Origin: an uncultured Oscillospiraceae bacterium
Lineage (GTDB): Bacteria > Bacillota > Clostridia > Oscillospirales > Ruminococcaceae
Assembly: GCA_949299455.1 (NCBI GenBank)
Contig: CASGAN010000002.1
Coordinates: 119,692 to 183,691, forward strand
Direction: 5' to 3'
Length of the DNA: 64,000 bases
Made by a program: the position numbers and the translations under genes. Of the stretch, positions 17,661 to 26,091 are shown piece by piece (positions within the stretch are counted from its first letter, which is position 1; each line of letters begins with the position of its first letter). A model generated the notes under the pieces. That model searched no databases, was not told where the DNA came from, and saw only the letters and a program-made list of their open reading frames with translations.

Positions 17661-18545
17661 ATGAAGGGAAAATGGATTGTATGTTTGACGCTGTTGTGTA
17701 TGTGCTTGTTTACATTGCCGGTGTCAGCAGATATGGGACCGAAACCGTCTGTGACCCTGAATTTTACAGGGATCGACACGCCTTGTTATGCAACGCTTCT
17801 GTCAGAAGAAGCGACCACAGGGCCATATTCCGTTTGTGCTCCATCAAAAGAAAATGCCATGTATCAGCCGACCGATCCGGATTATGAGATCTATCAAGCA
17901 TTTGTCTCGTACCGGGATGCTGACGGGTACTACTTTTTGCAATACATGGGTGCTTGTTCAGATGAAACGCCGTTTGTTTGGGGGTATTATCCGCCGCAGA
18001 CGTTCAAAATACTGTTGTATTTTCCGCAGACTGACCGGTTTGCGGTGAGCAGTCTCATCTATGAGCGGGATGCATTCCACAGTCACTATACGGTCAAGGT
18101 TGAAAATGAGTCGATTCAGCAAGTTGTTTCCGAACAGGCTGTCACAACACAGCGTATTTACCGAACAATCAAGGAGATTGGTACACTTGTTGTGCGTATG
18201 GCACTGACGATTGCGATTGAAATTGGGATAGCGTTTGTGTTCGGATATCGGAAGAAGCAGCAAATTCTGCTGATCGTTGGTGTCAATATTGTCACACAGC
18301 TGATGTTGAATGCATTGCTTTTGCTTGTCAATCATACGGCTGGCGGCGCGTGGGCAATGGTTCTGTACCTGCCGGTGGAATGTTTGATTTTCCTGATTGA
18401 AGCGGCAGTTTATGTGTTTGCGATCGATCATCTGGTTAAGCAGGAGCGGGAGATGCATCGGGCGATCTGGTTTGCGATTTGTGCAAATGCTGCATCGTTT
18501 ATGATTGGGTTCGGTGTATCATACGTCATTCCGTGGATTGGATAA
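17661..18545 (+). CDS. secreted/membrane protein with DMGPKPS motif, function unknown
   Basis: A 294-residue protein starting at ATG 17661 (AGGGG 8 nt upstream). A signal peptide (1-22, ending PVSA) is followed at once by DMGPKPS, a motif I associate with a recurring uncharacterised Clostridia family. An extracytoplasmic domain of about 150 residues follows, then about four hydrophobic helices (roughly 175-290). Not assignable to a function. It follows the EAL gene by 105 nt on the same strand and could be co-transcribed. It ends at a strong terminator. Confidence 0.75.
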   Translation: MKGKWIVCLTLLCMCLFTLPVSADMGPKPSVTLNFTGIDTPCYATLLSEEATTGPYSVCAPSKENAMYQPTDPDYEIYQAFVSYRDADGYYFLQYMGACSDETPFVWGYYPPQTFKILLYFPQTDRFAVSSLIYERDAFHSHYTVKVENESIQQVVSEQAVTTQRIYRTIKEIGTLVVRMALTIAIEIGIAFVFGYRKKQQILLIVGVNIVTQLMLNALLLLVNHTAGGAWAMVLYLPVECLIFLIEAAVYVFAIDHLVKQEREMHRAIWFAICANAASFMIGFGVSYVIPWIG

Positions 18546-18546
18546 T

Positions 18547-18582
18547 AAAAAAACTGCGGCGCTTTATGCGCCGCAGTTTTTG
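18547..18582. terminator. bidirectional terminator
   Basis: AAAAACTGCGGCGC, TTTAT loop, GCGCCGCAGTTTTT between convergent genes. Confidence 0.92.
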
Positions 18583-18594
18583 TTTGCGGATCTG

Positions 18595-19986
18595 TTATTT
18601 ATTCGATAAGTACTCGTCGATGGCTTTTGCTGCTTTTTTGCCGGCACCCATTGCCAGAATGACGGTTGCCGCACCGGTCACTGCGTCGCCGCCGGCATAA
18701 ATGCCCTCACGGGAGGTAAGACCTGTTTCTTCCTCAGCAACAATGCAGCCGCGGCGGTTCGTTTCGAGTCCTTTGGTGGTCGAACGAATCAGCGGGTTCG
18801 GCGATGTGCCGATTGCCATGATGACACAGTCTGCGTCCATGACAAAGTCGCTGCCTTCGATCACAACCGGGCTGCGGCGGCCGGAAGCGTCCGGTTCGCC
18901 AAGCTCCATTTTCACACAGCGCATGCCGCAGACTGCTTTATTTTCGTCACCGATGATTTCAACCGGGTTGGTGAGCATATCAAAGATGACGCCTTCTTCC
19001 ATCGCGTGTTCGATTTCCTCGCGGCGGGCAGGCATTTCTTCGAGCGAACGGCGGTAGACAATATGTACTTCTTCCGCGCCCAAACGCATTGCACAGCGTG
19101 CCGCATCCATTGCAACGTTGCCGCCGCCGACGACTGCGACCTTTTTCGCATGCTGAATCGGGGTGTCAGCGCCTTCGCGGTATGCTTTCATCAGGTTTGT
19201 ACGGGTCAAGAACTCGTTTGCGGAATAAACGCCGTTTAAGTTTTCACCTGGGATCTTCATAAAGCGCGGCAGTCCGGCGCCGGAGCCAATGAATGCAGCT
19301 TCAAAGCCGTATTCGTCGAACAGCTCATCGATGGAGAGCACCTTGCCGATGACCATGTTGGTCTGTACATGCACGCCGAGTGCTTTTAAATTGTCGATTT
19401 CTTTTTGTACGATCGCTTTCGGCAGACGGAATTCCGGAATGCCGTATACCAGCACGCCGCCGGCTGTGTGAAGCGCTTCAAATACCGTCACGTCATAGCC
19501 GGCTTTCTGCAAATCGCCTGCGCAGGTGAGACCGGCAGGACCTGCACCGATGACAGCGACTTTTTTGCCGTTGGAGATCGGTTTTTTGACGGCTTCGGTG
19601 CTGTGTGCCATGTGCCAGTCTGCGACAAAACGCTCAAGCCGGCCGATTGCAACCGGCTCGCCTTTGATGCCGCGGACGCATTTCGATTCACACTGTGTTT
19701 CCTGCGGGCACACACGTCCGCAAACCGCCGGAAGCGAGCTCGATTTCGACAGAATGTCATAAGCAGCGGCAAAATCGCGTTCTTTCACCTTTTCGATGAA
19801 TGCAGGAATGTCGATGCACACCGGACATCCCGACACACACGGTTTATGTTTGCAGTTTAAGCAGCGGTTTGCTTCGTCAACCGCCTGTTCTTCTGTATAG
19901 CCGAGCGCGACCTCGTCAAAGTTGCGGCTGCGCACTTTCGGGTCCTGCACCGGCATTTCATTTTTGGTAAGCGACATATTCGGCAT
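18595..19986 (-). CDS. nfnB: NADH-dependent ferredoxin:NADP+ oxidoreductase large subunit (NfnB/SudA; GltA-like)
   Basis: A 463-residue flavoprotein. The N-terminus holds two Cys clusters, 'CLNCKHKPCVSGCPVCI' and 'CGRVCPQETQCESKC', for [4Fe-4S] clusters. Two dinucleotide-binding folds follow (GAGPAGL near 146, GGGNVAMDAA near 286). Alone this would be called a glutamate synthase small subunit. The partner gene 2 nt upstream encodes the FNR-like small subunit, and this pair is the NfnAB flavin-based electron-bifurcating transhydrogenase of anaerobes (NADH plus reduced ferredoxin with 2 NADP+). No GltB is nearby, supporting Nfn. Confidence 0.88.
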   Translation of the reverse strand: MPNMSLTKNEMPVQDPKVRSRNFDEVALGYTEEQAVDEANRCLNCKHKPCVSGCPVCIDIPAFIEKVKERDFAAAYDILSKSSSLPAVCGRVCPQETQCESKCVRGIKGEPVAIGRLERFVADWHMAHSTEAVKKPISNGKKVAVIGAGPAGLTCAGDLQKAGYDVTVFEALHTAGGVLVYGIPEFRLPKAIVQKEIDNLKALGVHVQTNMVIGKVLSIDELFDEYGFEAAFIGSGAGLPRFMKIPGENLNGVYSANEFLTRTNLMKAYREGADTPIQHAKKVAVVGGGNVAMDAARCAMRLGAEEVHIVYRRSLEEMPARREEIEHAMEEGVIFDMLTNPVEIIGDENKAVCGMRCVKMELGEPDASGRRSPVVIEGSDFVMDADCVIMAIGTSPNPLIRSTTKGLETNRRGCIVAEEETGLTSREGIYAGGDAVTGAATVILAMGAGKKAAKAIDEYLSNK

Positions 19987-19988
19987 GA

Positions 19989-20828
19989 TCAGTTGACCCC
20001 CTTAAACAGGTTGCAAGTTTCCTCGCGTTTTTTTGCTTCAAACGGGCGGTACATCGCACCGCGCTGCATTGCCTCGTCAAAATCAACGAGATGGCCGTCA
20101 AAATCCGGACCGTCGACGCAGGCGAATTTTGTCTCGCCGCCGACAGTCAAGCGGCAGCCGCCGCACATGCCGGTGCCGTCGATCATGATCGGGTTCATGC
20201 TGACAACCGTTTTGATGCCGTATTCTTTTGTGAGTTTGCAGACGAATTTCATCATGATCAGTGGTCCGATTGCAATGACTTCGTCATACTGCTCACCGCT
20301 TTCAATGAGTGCTTTGAGCGCGTCGGTGACAAGGCCTTTGTCGCCGTAGGAGCCGTCGTCTGTCACGAGCACATAGCGGTCGCTTACTGCGCGGAAGTCG
20401 TCTTCCAAAATGACAAGATCTTTGTTCCGGAAGCCTACAACCGAGTGGACCTCAGCGCCCAGCTCGTGAAGCTTTTTCGCAACCGGGTAAGCGATTGCAC
20501 AGCCCACGCCGCCGCCGATCACTGCCACTTTTTTGAGTCCCTCAACATGGGAAGCAGTGCCCAAAGGACCTGCAAAGTCGCACAGGCAGTCGCCTTCGTT
20601 TAAATGGTTCAGTTTTTCGGTGGTTGCACCGACAATCTGAAAAATGATGGTAACCGTTCCGGCTTCGCGGTCATAGTCGGCAACGGTCAGCGGAATGCGT
20701 TCGCCGTCTTCGTCGACGCGGAGAATGACAAACTGACCGGGCTGTGCTTTTTTCGCAATCAGCGGTGCATCAATGACCATGCGGGTGACCGTCGGATTGA
20801 GTGATTCTTTTTTGACAATCGTATACAT
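19989..20828 (-). CDS. nfnA: NADH-dependent ferredoxin:NADP+ oxidoreductase small subunit (NfnA/SudB)
   Basis: A 279-residue FNR-like protein: FAD-binding beta barrel (about 1-95, 'IPLTVADYD'), NAD-binding domain with 'VAVIGGGVGCAIAYPVAKKL' (about 105-124) and a C-terminal [2Fe-2S] site (GTGMCGGCRLTV and KFACVDGPDFDG). The same fold occurs in PyrK, but the pairing with a GltA-like subunit points to Nfn. First gene of a two-gene operon. Its upstream region has no Rex-like site, unlike the alcohol dehydrogenase next door. Confidence 0.88.
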   Translation of the reverse strand: MYTIVKKESLNPTVTRMVIDAPLIAKKAQPGQFVILRVDEDGERIPLTVADYDREAGTVTIIFQIVGATTEKLNHLNEGDCLCDFAGPLGTASHVEGLKKVAVIGGGVGCAIAYPVAKKLHELGAEVHSVVGFRNKDLVILEDDFRAVSDRYVLVTDDGSYGDKGLVTDALKALIESGEQYDEVIAIGPLIMMKFVCKLTKEYGIKTVVSMNPIMIDGTGMCGGCRLTVGGETKFACVDGPDFDGHLVDFDEAMQRGAMYRPFEAKKREETCNLFKGVN

Positions 20829-20868
20829 GATGTTTCACCGTATTTCTTTCATAAAATTCAAGATAAAA

Positions 20869-20907
20869 TGAATAATAAGGGACAGTATACACCGTCCCTT
20901 ATTATAT
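20869..20907. terminator. hairpin between adh and nfnA
   Basis: AATAATAAGGGAC pairs with GTCCCTTATTAT. It terminates the alcohol dehydrogenase transcript on the minus strand. Confidence 0.8.
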
Positions 20908-20973
20908 TATGCCGCGCAAAGACGGGTTTGTAAAGCGTTTTTTGCAAAAACAAACGCAAAATCCTGCATATTT

Positions 20974-22164
20974 TTAAAAATCGACAGGCAGATCGTAGTA
21001 GCACGCGGACAAAAGACGCTCCATGTCCTCCTGTGACGGAATCCGCGGGTTCGAACCGGTGCAGGCATCGCTGATTGCGAGTGCGGCAACGTCGTGAAGT
21101 TTTGCTTTGAATTCCTCTTCGGGCACCATGCCGTTTTCATATTCTTTGATGCACGACGGAATGTTCAGCCGGCGGTTATAGTCGCAGATCAGTTCGCACA
21201 GTGCGTCGACCTGTTCTTTGACGGTTGGGCGGCTTAAGCCAAGTGCCGATGCAATCTCGCCATATCGTTTTGCGGCCTCTTCGTTTTTCGCATTGTACTG
21301 AATGACCTTGGGCAGATACATTGCGTTTGCACAGCCGTGAACGATGTGACCGTTTTCGTAAGCCGCGCCTGTTTTGTGTGCCATGGAATGGACGATGCCG
21401 AGCAGTGCGTTCGAAAATGCCATGCCTGCCAAGCATTGTGCGTAGTGCATGGCTTCGCGTGCATCGTGGTCACCTTCGTACGAATCGGCAAGCGAAGCGA
21501 CAATCATCTGGATTGCTTTGAGCGCAAGCGGATCGGTGAACGGTGAGTGCGCAGTCGATACATATGCTTCGATTGCGTGGGTAAGTGCGTCCATACCGGT
21601 GTGTGCCGTCAGCTTTTTGGGCATTGTCTCGGCGAGATCCGGATCAACGATTGCGATATCCGGCGTGATATTGAAGTCAGCCAGCGGATATTTGACGCCT
21701 TTTTGGTAATCGGTGATGACGGAGAATGCGGTCACCTCGGTTGCAGTGCCCGATGTCGACGGAATGGCTAAGAATTTCGCTTTTTGGCGCAGTGTCGGAA
21801 ATGCAAACGGTGTGATGAGATCTTCGAACTTGGTGTTTGGATATTCGTAAAATGCCCACATTGCCTTTGCAGCATCAATCGGAGAACCGCCGCCGATTGC
21901 GACAATCCAGTCCGGCTCAAATTCTTGCATGACAGCCGCGCCGCGCAGGACGGTTTCGACCGACGGATCGGGTTCTACCCCCTCAAAGAGACGTGTTTCG
22001 ATGCCTGCTTCTTTTAAGTTGTCAAGCACACGATCCAAAAAGCCGAACCGTTTCATCGAACCGCCGCCGACCACAACGACCGCGCGTTTTCCGGACAGTG
22101 TTTTTAATGTGTCAAGTGTTCCCCGGCCAAAGTAAATGTCACGGGGGAGAGTGAAACGAGCCAT
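20974..22164 (-). CDS. iron-containing (group III) alcohol dehydrogenase
   Basis: A 396-residue protein starting MARFTLPRDIYFGRGTLDTL. The NAD-binding 'VVVGGGSMKRFG' and 'AIGGGSPIDAAKAMW' segments, the 'IPSTSGTATEVTAFSVI' loop and the metal-binding 'HAIEAYVSTAHSPF', 'GIVHSMAHKTGA' and 'HGCANAMYLP' histidines are those of the Fe-ADH family (butanol/ethanol or 1,3-propanediol dehydrogenases). It re-oxidises NAD(P)H during fermentation. AAAGGAGGG precedes the ATG. A Rex-like operator lies 50 nt upstream, consistent with induction when NADH is high. Confidence 0.93.
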   Translation of the reverse strand: MARFTLPRDIYFGRGTLDTLKTLSGKRAVVVVGGGSMKRFGFLDRVLDNLKEAGIETRLFEGVEPDPSVETVLRGAAVMQEFEPDWIVAIGGGSPIDAAKAMWAFYEYPNTKFEDLITPFAFPTLRQKAKFLAIPSTSGTATEVTAFSVITDYQKGVKYPLADFNITPDIAIVDPDLAETMPKKLTAHTGMDALTHAIEAYVSTAHSPFTDPLALKAIQMIVASLADSYEGDHDAREAMHYAQCLAGMAFSNALLGIVHSMAHKTGAAYENGHIVHGCANAMYLPKVIQYNAKNEEAAKRYGEIASALGLSRPTVKEQVDALCELICDYNRRLNIPSCIKEYENGMVPEEEFKAKLHDVAALAISDACTGSNPRIPSQEDMERLLSACYYDLPVDF

Positions 22165-22213
22165 AAAAAACCCTCCTTTATGGGCAGAAACTTTAAATAA
22201 GTAACAACTGAAG

Positions 22214-22231
22214 TTGTGAATCTTTTCACAC
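22214..22231. promoter_or_regulatory. Rex-like redox operator
   Basis: TTGTGAATCTTTTCACAC matches the Rex box TTGTGAA-N4-TTCACAA at all but the last base. It sits between the divergent alcohol dehydrogenase and LysR genes. Rex represses fermentative dehydrogenases when the NADH/NAD+ ratio is low. Confidence 0.7.
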
Positions 22232-22244
22232 TTTTATTTTATCA

Positions 22245-22290
22245 TTGTTTTTAAAAAGCGGGTAATGTATAATTGTGATATCTGATATCA
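22245..22290 (+). promoter_or_regulatory. LysR gene promoter with overlapping palindrome
   Basis: TTGTTT (22245-22250), 17 nt, TATAAT (22268-22273). The palindrome TGATATC-T-GATATCA (22276-22290) lies just downstream, around the expected transcription start, a possible autoregulatory site. Confidence 0.65.
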
Positions 22291-22322
22291 ATGAAAAGAA
22301 TAACGCGGAAGGAGGCGGCTTT

Positions 22323-23252
22323 TTGAATTTTCAGCAGCTTCGCTATGTGGTGGAAATCGAGCGAACCGGTTCGATTTCCAAAGCGGCAAAAAATCTGTTC
22401 ATGGGACAGCCGAACTTGAGCAAGGCAGTCAAAGATCTTGAAAATGAGATTCGCATCACCATTTTCAAACGGACGGCACACGGGGTGGAACCGACGCCGA
22501 TGGGCGAGCAGTTTCTCTCCTATGCGCGCACGATCCTTTCCCAGATGGACGAGCTTGAATCGCTTTATAAATCGGACGGACAGGAGTCACTGCAAATGAC
22601 GGTGAGCGTTCCGCGTGCAAGTTATATCGCATCGGCATTTACGTCTTTTTTGGATCGGGTGCCGTCGGATACCGCGCTTGAAGTCCATTTTAAGGAAACG
22701 AATGCGATGACCGCCATCAGCGATGTGGCAGGCGGAGAATCTGCGTTCGGCATCATCCGGGTACAGAATGCCCACGAGGAATATTTTTCTTCCTATTTAA
22801 AAAGCCTCAAACTGGAGTTTTCCACACTGTGGGAATTTCGGATGTGCCTTTTGATGGCGAACAACCATCCGCTTGCACACGCGTCTGTGATTCCGTATCA
22901 TGTGCTCGACGGATATCCTGAAATTGTGCACGGTGACATTCAGGTGCCGACGATTTCGTTTTCGCAGATCAACCGCGACGCCGTATTAAAAGGAAAGAAA
23001 AAGCGGATTTACGTGTATGACCGCGGCAGTCAGCTGTCCCTTTTGCAGAATTTGTCGGGCAGTTATATGTGGGTGTCGCCGGTTCCGTTTGACTTTTTAA
23101 GCGAGCACGGGCTCGTGATGAAAGAGTGTCCCATGGCGGACAAGATGAACAAGGATTTAGTGATCCACCGACCGCGTCATTTGTTTACCGGCGCTGAACA
23201 GGAGTTTTTGGATACCGTGCGCCGGCTGACATCGCAGATGGTGGAAGCATAG
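22323..23252 (+). CDS. LysR-family transcriptional regulator
   Basis: A 309-residue regulator. The start is TTG at 22323, because GGAAGGAGG lies just upstream and the protein then begins with the usual 'NFQQLRYVVEIERTGSISKAA' helix-turn-helix (about 1-60). A periplasmic-binding-protein-like effector domain follows. It is divergent from the Fe-alcohol dehydrogenase and 18 nt before proC, so proC is probably co-transcribed and either neighbour may be its target. Effector unknown. Confidence 0.92.
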   Translation: MNFQQLRYVVEIERTGSISKAAKNLFMGQPNLSKAVKDLENEIRITIFKRTAHGVEPTPMGEQFLSYARTILSQMDELESLYKSDGQESLQMTVSVPRASYIASAFTSFLDRVPSDTALEVHFKETNAMTAISDVAGGESAFGIIRVQNAHEEYFSSYLKSLKLEFSTLWEFRMCLLMANNHPLAHASVIPYHVLDGYPEIVHGDIQVPTISFSQINRDAVLKGKKKRIYVYDRGSQLSLLQNLSGSYMWVSPVPFDFLSEHGLVMKECPMADKMNKDLVIHRPRHLFTGAEQEFLDTVRRLTSQMVEA

Positions 23253-23270
23253 AGAGGAGAGTTTGGCAGG

Positions 23271-24047
23271 ATGAAGATCGGATTTATCGGATTTGGCAAT
23301 ATGGCACAGGCGATTGTGCAGGGGCTGATTGCGGCGAATGCTGTTTCACCGGACGAAATCTTTGCGTGTGCCGCACATTACGAAAAACTCAAAACAAATG
23401 CTGCGTCGTTTGGTATTCATGCCGAAGAATCGGCAAAGGCAGTGGCAGAACAGGCGGATATGGTGGTCATTGCAGTAAAACCGTATCAGATCGAAGCGGT
23501 GATCGAACCGATCAAAGAACTGCTTCTTACAAAAATCGTCGTGTCGATTGCGGCAGGACGGCCATTTTCGTGGTATGAGCAGGTGCTTTTGCCCGGTACA
23601 CACCACATCAGCACGATCCCGAATACGCCGGTGTCCGTTTGTGAGGGCATCTTTGTCTGTGAGCAGACGCATTCACTCACCGAGGACGAATGGAACGCAT
23701 TCTGCAATCTGTTTTCGGCGATTGCACTGATTGAATCGGTCGATTCCGACCATCTTTCGATTGCGGGAACGTTAAGCGGCTGTGCACCGGCATATACAGC
23801 AATGTATATCGAAGCGCTTGCCGATGCGGCAGTCAAACACGGCGTTGCCCGTCAGACGGCATACCGCCTTGCCGCACAGATGGTCGTCGGCACCGGTACC
23901 TTACAGCTTTCCACCGGTGCGCATCCGGGTGCAATGAAGGATGCTGTCTGCTCACCGGGCGGAACAACGATCAAAGGCGTTGCCGCGCTTGAGGAAAACG
24001 GCTTCCGTAATGCCGTCATCAAAGCGATTGATGCCGCAGAAAGCTGA
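23271..24047 (+). CDS. proC: pyrroline-5-carboxylate reductase
   Basis: A 258-residue Rossmann protein starting MKIGFIGFGNMAQAIVQGL with the NADPH-binding GFGNMA. 'VSIAAGRPFSWYEQVL', 'IPNTPVSVCEGI' and the C-terminal 'HPGAMKDAVCSPGGTTIKGVAALE' signature follow, the last forming the P5C site of ProC. It catalyses the last step of proline synthesis (P5C to proline). No proA/proB in the window. Terminator follows at 24072. Confidence 0.95.
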   Translation: MKIGFIGFGNMAQAIVQGLIAANAVSPDEIFACAAHYEKLKTNAASFGIHAEESAKAVAEQADMVVIAVKPYQIEAVIEPIKELLLTKIVVSIAAGRPFSWYEQVLLPGTHHISTIPNTPVSVCEGIFVCEQTHSLTEDEWNAFCNLFSAIALIESVDSDHLSIAGTLSGCAPAYTAMYIEALADAAVKHGVARQTAYRLAAQMVVGTGTLQLSTGAHPGAMKDAVCSPGGTTIKGVAALEENGFRNAVIKAIDAAES

Positions 24048-24071
24048 ACGGCTTTCGGTGGAATATACGAG

Positions 24072-24098
24072 AAAAAGCCCGCTTTTGCGGGCTTTTTT
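24072..24098 (+). terminator. proC terminator
   Basis: AAAAAGCCCGC, TTTT loop, GCGGGCTTTTTTT. Confidence 0.92.
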
Positions 24099-24207
24099 TA
24101 TCAAAACAGAAAATGAAACAAAGAATGAGAAACAGAGCGTTTTGGAGCATTTTAAAGAGAAATCGAGAGAATGAGGTGTGTAAATTAAAAAAACAGACTT
24201 TTTGTTC

Positions 24208-24236
24208 TTGACAAGGAGGTCCGATGCCGATATAAT
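24208..24236 (+). promoter_or_regulatory. rplM-rpsI promoter
   Basis: Consensus TTGACA (24208-24213), 17 nt, TATAAT (24231-24236). Only about 30 nt of leader, too short for an L13-type leader structure. Confidence 0.93.
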
Positions 24237-24272
24237 AGGGAGCATGCTGAATAAATATTGGAGGTTCCTATT

Positions 24273-24698
24273 ATGTCTACTACAATGGCAAAAGCACAGA
24301 CAAGCCGGAAATGGTATGTCCTCGATGCAACCGATGTGCCGCTGGGCCGTCTTGCTGTGAAAGCCGCTGTTTTGCTGCGCGGCAAACATAAACCGGATTT
24401 CACCCCGAACGTTGACTGCGGCGATCACGTCATCGTTGTCAATGCTGCTAAAGCAGTGCTCACCGGCAACAAACTTCGCAACAAAAAATATTATCATCAC
24501 ACCGGCTGGATCGGCAACATGAAAGTCGTCTCCGCTTCCGACATGATGAAAAACAATCCGGAAAAAGCAATGACTCTGGCAATCAAAGGCATGCTGCCGG
24601 ATACCGTTTTGGGCAGAACACAGCTGCGCCGCCTGCGTGTATACGCTGGTGCTGACCACAGCCACGCTGCACAGAAACCGGAAGTTTCCCCGTTTTAA
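24273..24698 (+). CDS. rplM: 50S ribosomal protein L13
   Basis: 141 residues; ATG 24273 is preceded by TGGAGG. Diagnostic segments are 'RKWYVLDATDVPLGRLA', 'DCGDHVIVVNAAK' and 'KKYYHHTGWIGNMK', ending near 'LRVYAGADHSH'. It assembles early on 23S rRNA. Co-transcribed with rpsI 38 nt downstream, the standard bacterial pair. Confidence 0.98.
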   Translation: MSTTMAKAQTSRKWYVLDATDVPLGRLAVKAAVLLRGKHKPDFTPNVDCGDHVIVVNAAKAVLTGNKLRNKKYYHHTGWIGNMKVVSASDMMKNNPEKAMTLAIKGMLPDTVLGRTQLRRLRVYAGADHSHAAQKPEVSPF

Positions 24699-24736
24699 TT
24701 CTTGAACTTTTAAAATAACATTAGGAGGCAATTCAG

Positions 24737-25135
24737 ATGTACGAATCTCGTCCATATTTCTATGGCACCGGAAGAAGAAAAAGCTCTGTTGCAAGAGTTC
24801 GCGTATATGCCGGCGAAGGCAAAATCACCATCAACGGCAGAGACATTGACGATTACTTCGGCCTTGAGACACTCAAACTCATTGTAAATCAGCCGCTCGA
24901 GCTGACCGAAACCGTCGGCAAATTTGACATCGTCTGCACCGTTGCAGGCGGCGGCGTAACCGGCCAGGCTGGCGCAATCCGTCACGGCCTGTCCCGCGCA
25001 CTGCTGCAGTACAGCGAGGAACTGCGCCCGCTGCTCAAAAAAGCTGGCTTCCTCACTCGTGACCCGAGAATGAAAGAGCGTAAAAAATACGGCCTCAAAG
25101 CTGCACGCCGCGCTCCGCAGTTCTCCAAACGTTAA
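24737..25135 (+). CDS. rpsI: 30S ribosomal protein S9
   Basis: 132 residues beginning [20 protein letters not shown], with '[19 protein letters not shown]' and the basic C-terminus '[17 protein letters not shown]', whose last Arg/Lys contact P-site tRNA. AGGAGGCAATTCAG precedes the ATG. Confidence 0.98.
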   Translation: MYESRPYFYGTGRRKSSVARVRVYAGEGKITINGRDIDDYFGLETLKLIVNQPLELTETVGKFDIVCTVAGGGVTGQAGAIRHGLSRALLQYSEELRPLLKKAGFLTRDPRMKERKKYGLKAARRAPQFSKR

Positions 25136-25154
25136 TCGAATTTTATCGTTTTTC

Positions 25155-25191
25155 AAAAAAGATTCAACCACTTGCGGTTTGAATCTTTTTT
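25155..25191 (+). terminator. rplM-rpsI terminator
   Basis: AAAAAAGATTCAA...TTTGAATCTTTTTT with a CACTTGCG-type loop. Confidence 0.85.
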
Positions 25192-25222
25192 GTTTATTGG
25201 TGTGAAAATAAAGGAGATCAAT

Positions 25223-26074
25223 ATGGAATCAAAGCATCCGACAAACAAAGCGGCGTTTTGGCTGCTTCGAATTGTGCAGGGCGCGCTCATCGGCGTCGGT
25301 GCAGTATTGCCGGGCATTTCGGGCGGCATTCTGTGTGTCGTGTTTGGTATTTACAAGCCGGTGATGGAGCTTTTGTCGAATCCGATCCGCCGGTTCCGCA
25401 CGCATGTGCCGCCGCTGCTGCCTGTGCTCATTGGCGTGGCAGTTGGATTTTTGGGTATTGCAAAACTGCTTGCCTTTTTCCTTGAAACATATCCTGCAGC
25501 GTCGGTTTGCGCGTTTGCAGGCATGATTATCGGTATGCTTCCCGATTTGTTCAAAGAAGCCGGTCAAAAAGGCCGCTCGAAAGGGTCGTGGATTTCGCTT
25601 TGCATTGCAGGCGCGGCATTGCTTGCATTGCTGCTTAGTCTTCGTGCATTCGAGGTGGAAATTGCACCGAATGTCGGCTGGTATTTGTTCTGCGGTTTTT
25701 GCCTGGCGCTGAGCATCATTGTACCGGGTATGAGCTTTTCGACACTGCTGATGCCGATGGGACTGTATACACCGTTTGTCGCAGCACTCGGCGGCTTTAA
25801 CTTCGGTGTCATCGCTGTTGCAGGTGTTGGTGCAGTCGTTACGGTTGCACTCCTCTCGAAAGCAGTGAACCACCTGTTTGAACGGTACTATTCGTTTGCA
25901 TTCCATGCGATCATCGGTATTGTGATTGCATCCACACTGATGATTCTGCCGTATCAGAGCTTTGTTTCTTCGCCGGCGGCATGCATTGTGAACATTGTCT
26001 GCCTTGTCTGCGGTGTGTTGTTTGCATGGGCGCTCGGCCGGTTCAACAGCCGCTTTTCCAAAGAGGACGCATAA
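25223..26074 (+). CDS. DUF368 membrane protein, PopT-type polyprenyl-phosphate translocase
   Basis: A 283-residue polytopic protein; ATG 25223 follows AAAGGAG. The N-terminal 'GALIGVGAVLPGISGGILCV' and the mid-protein repeat 'ALSIIVPGMSFSTLLMPMG' are the paired PG(I/M)S loops that define DUF368; about eight to nine helices. DUF368 proteins (PopT) have been shown to recycle undecaprenyl phosphate across the membrane for envelope polymers. Followed 17 nt later by an HExxH protein in what looks like one transcript, and then by the glycosylation island, whose enzymes would depend on the same lipid carrier. Confidence 0.9.
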   Translation: MESKHPTNKAAFWLLRIVQGALIGVGAVLPGISGGILCVVFGIYKPVMELLSNPIRRFRTHVPPLLPVLIGVAVGFLGIAKLLAFFLETYPAASVCAFAGMIIGMLPDLFKEAGQKGRSKGSWISLCIAGAALLALLLSLRAFEVEIAPNVGWYLFCGFCLALSIIVPGMSFSTLLMPMGLYTPFVAALGGFNFGVIAVAGVGAVVTVALLSKAVNHLFERYYSFAFHAIIGIVIASTLMILPYQSFVSSPAACIVNIVCLVCGVLFAWALGRFNSRFSKEDA

Positions 26075-26091
26075 CAGGGAGGGACGTATAT

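Noticed and set aside
18595-19986. Annotation as glutamate synthase small subunit
   Set aside because: The FNR-like partner gene 2 nt upstream and the absence of a large GltB subunit favour NfnB.
24237-24272. Possible L13 autoregulatory leader before rplM
   Set aside because: Only about 30 nt between the transcription start and ATG; no structure possible.
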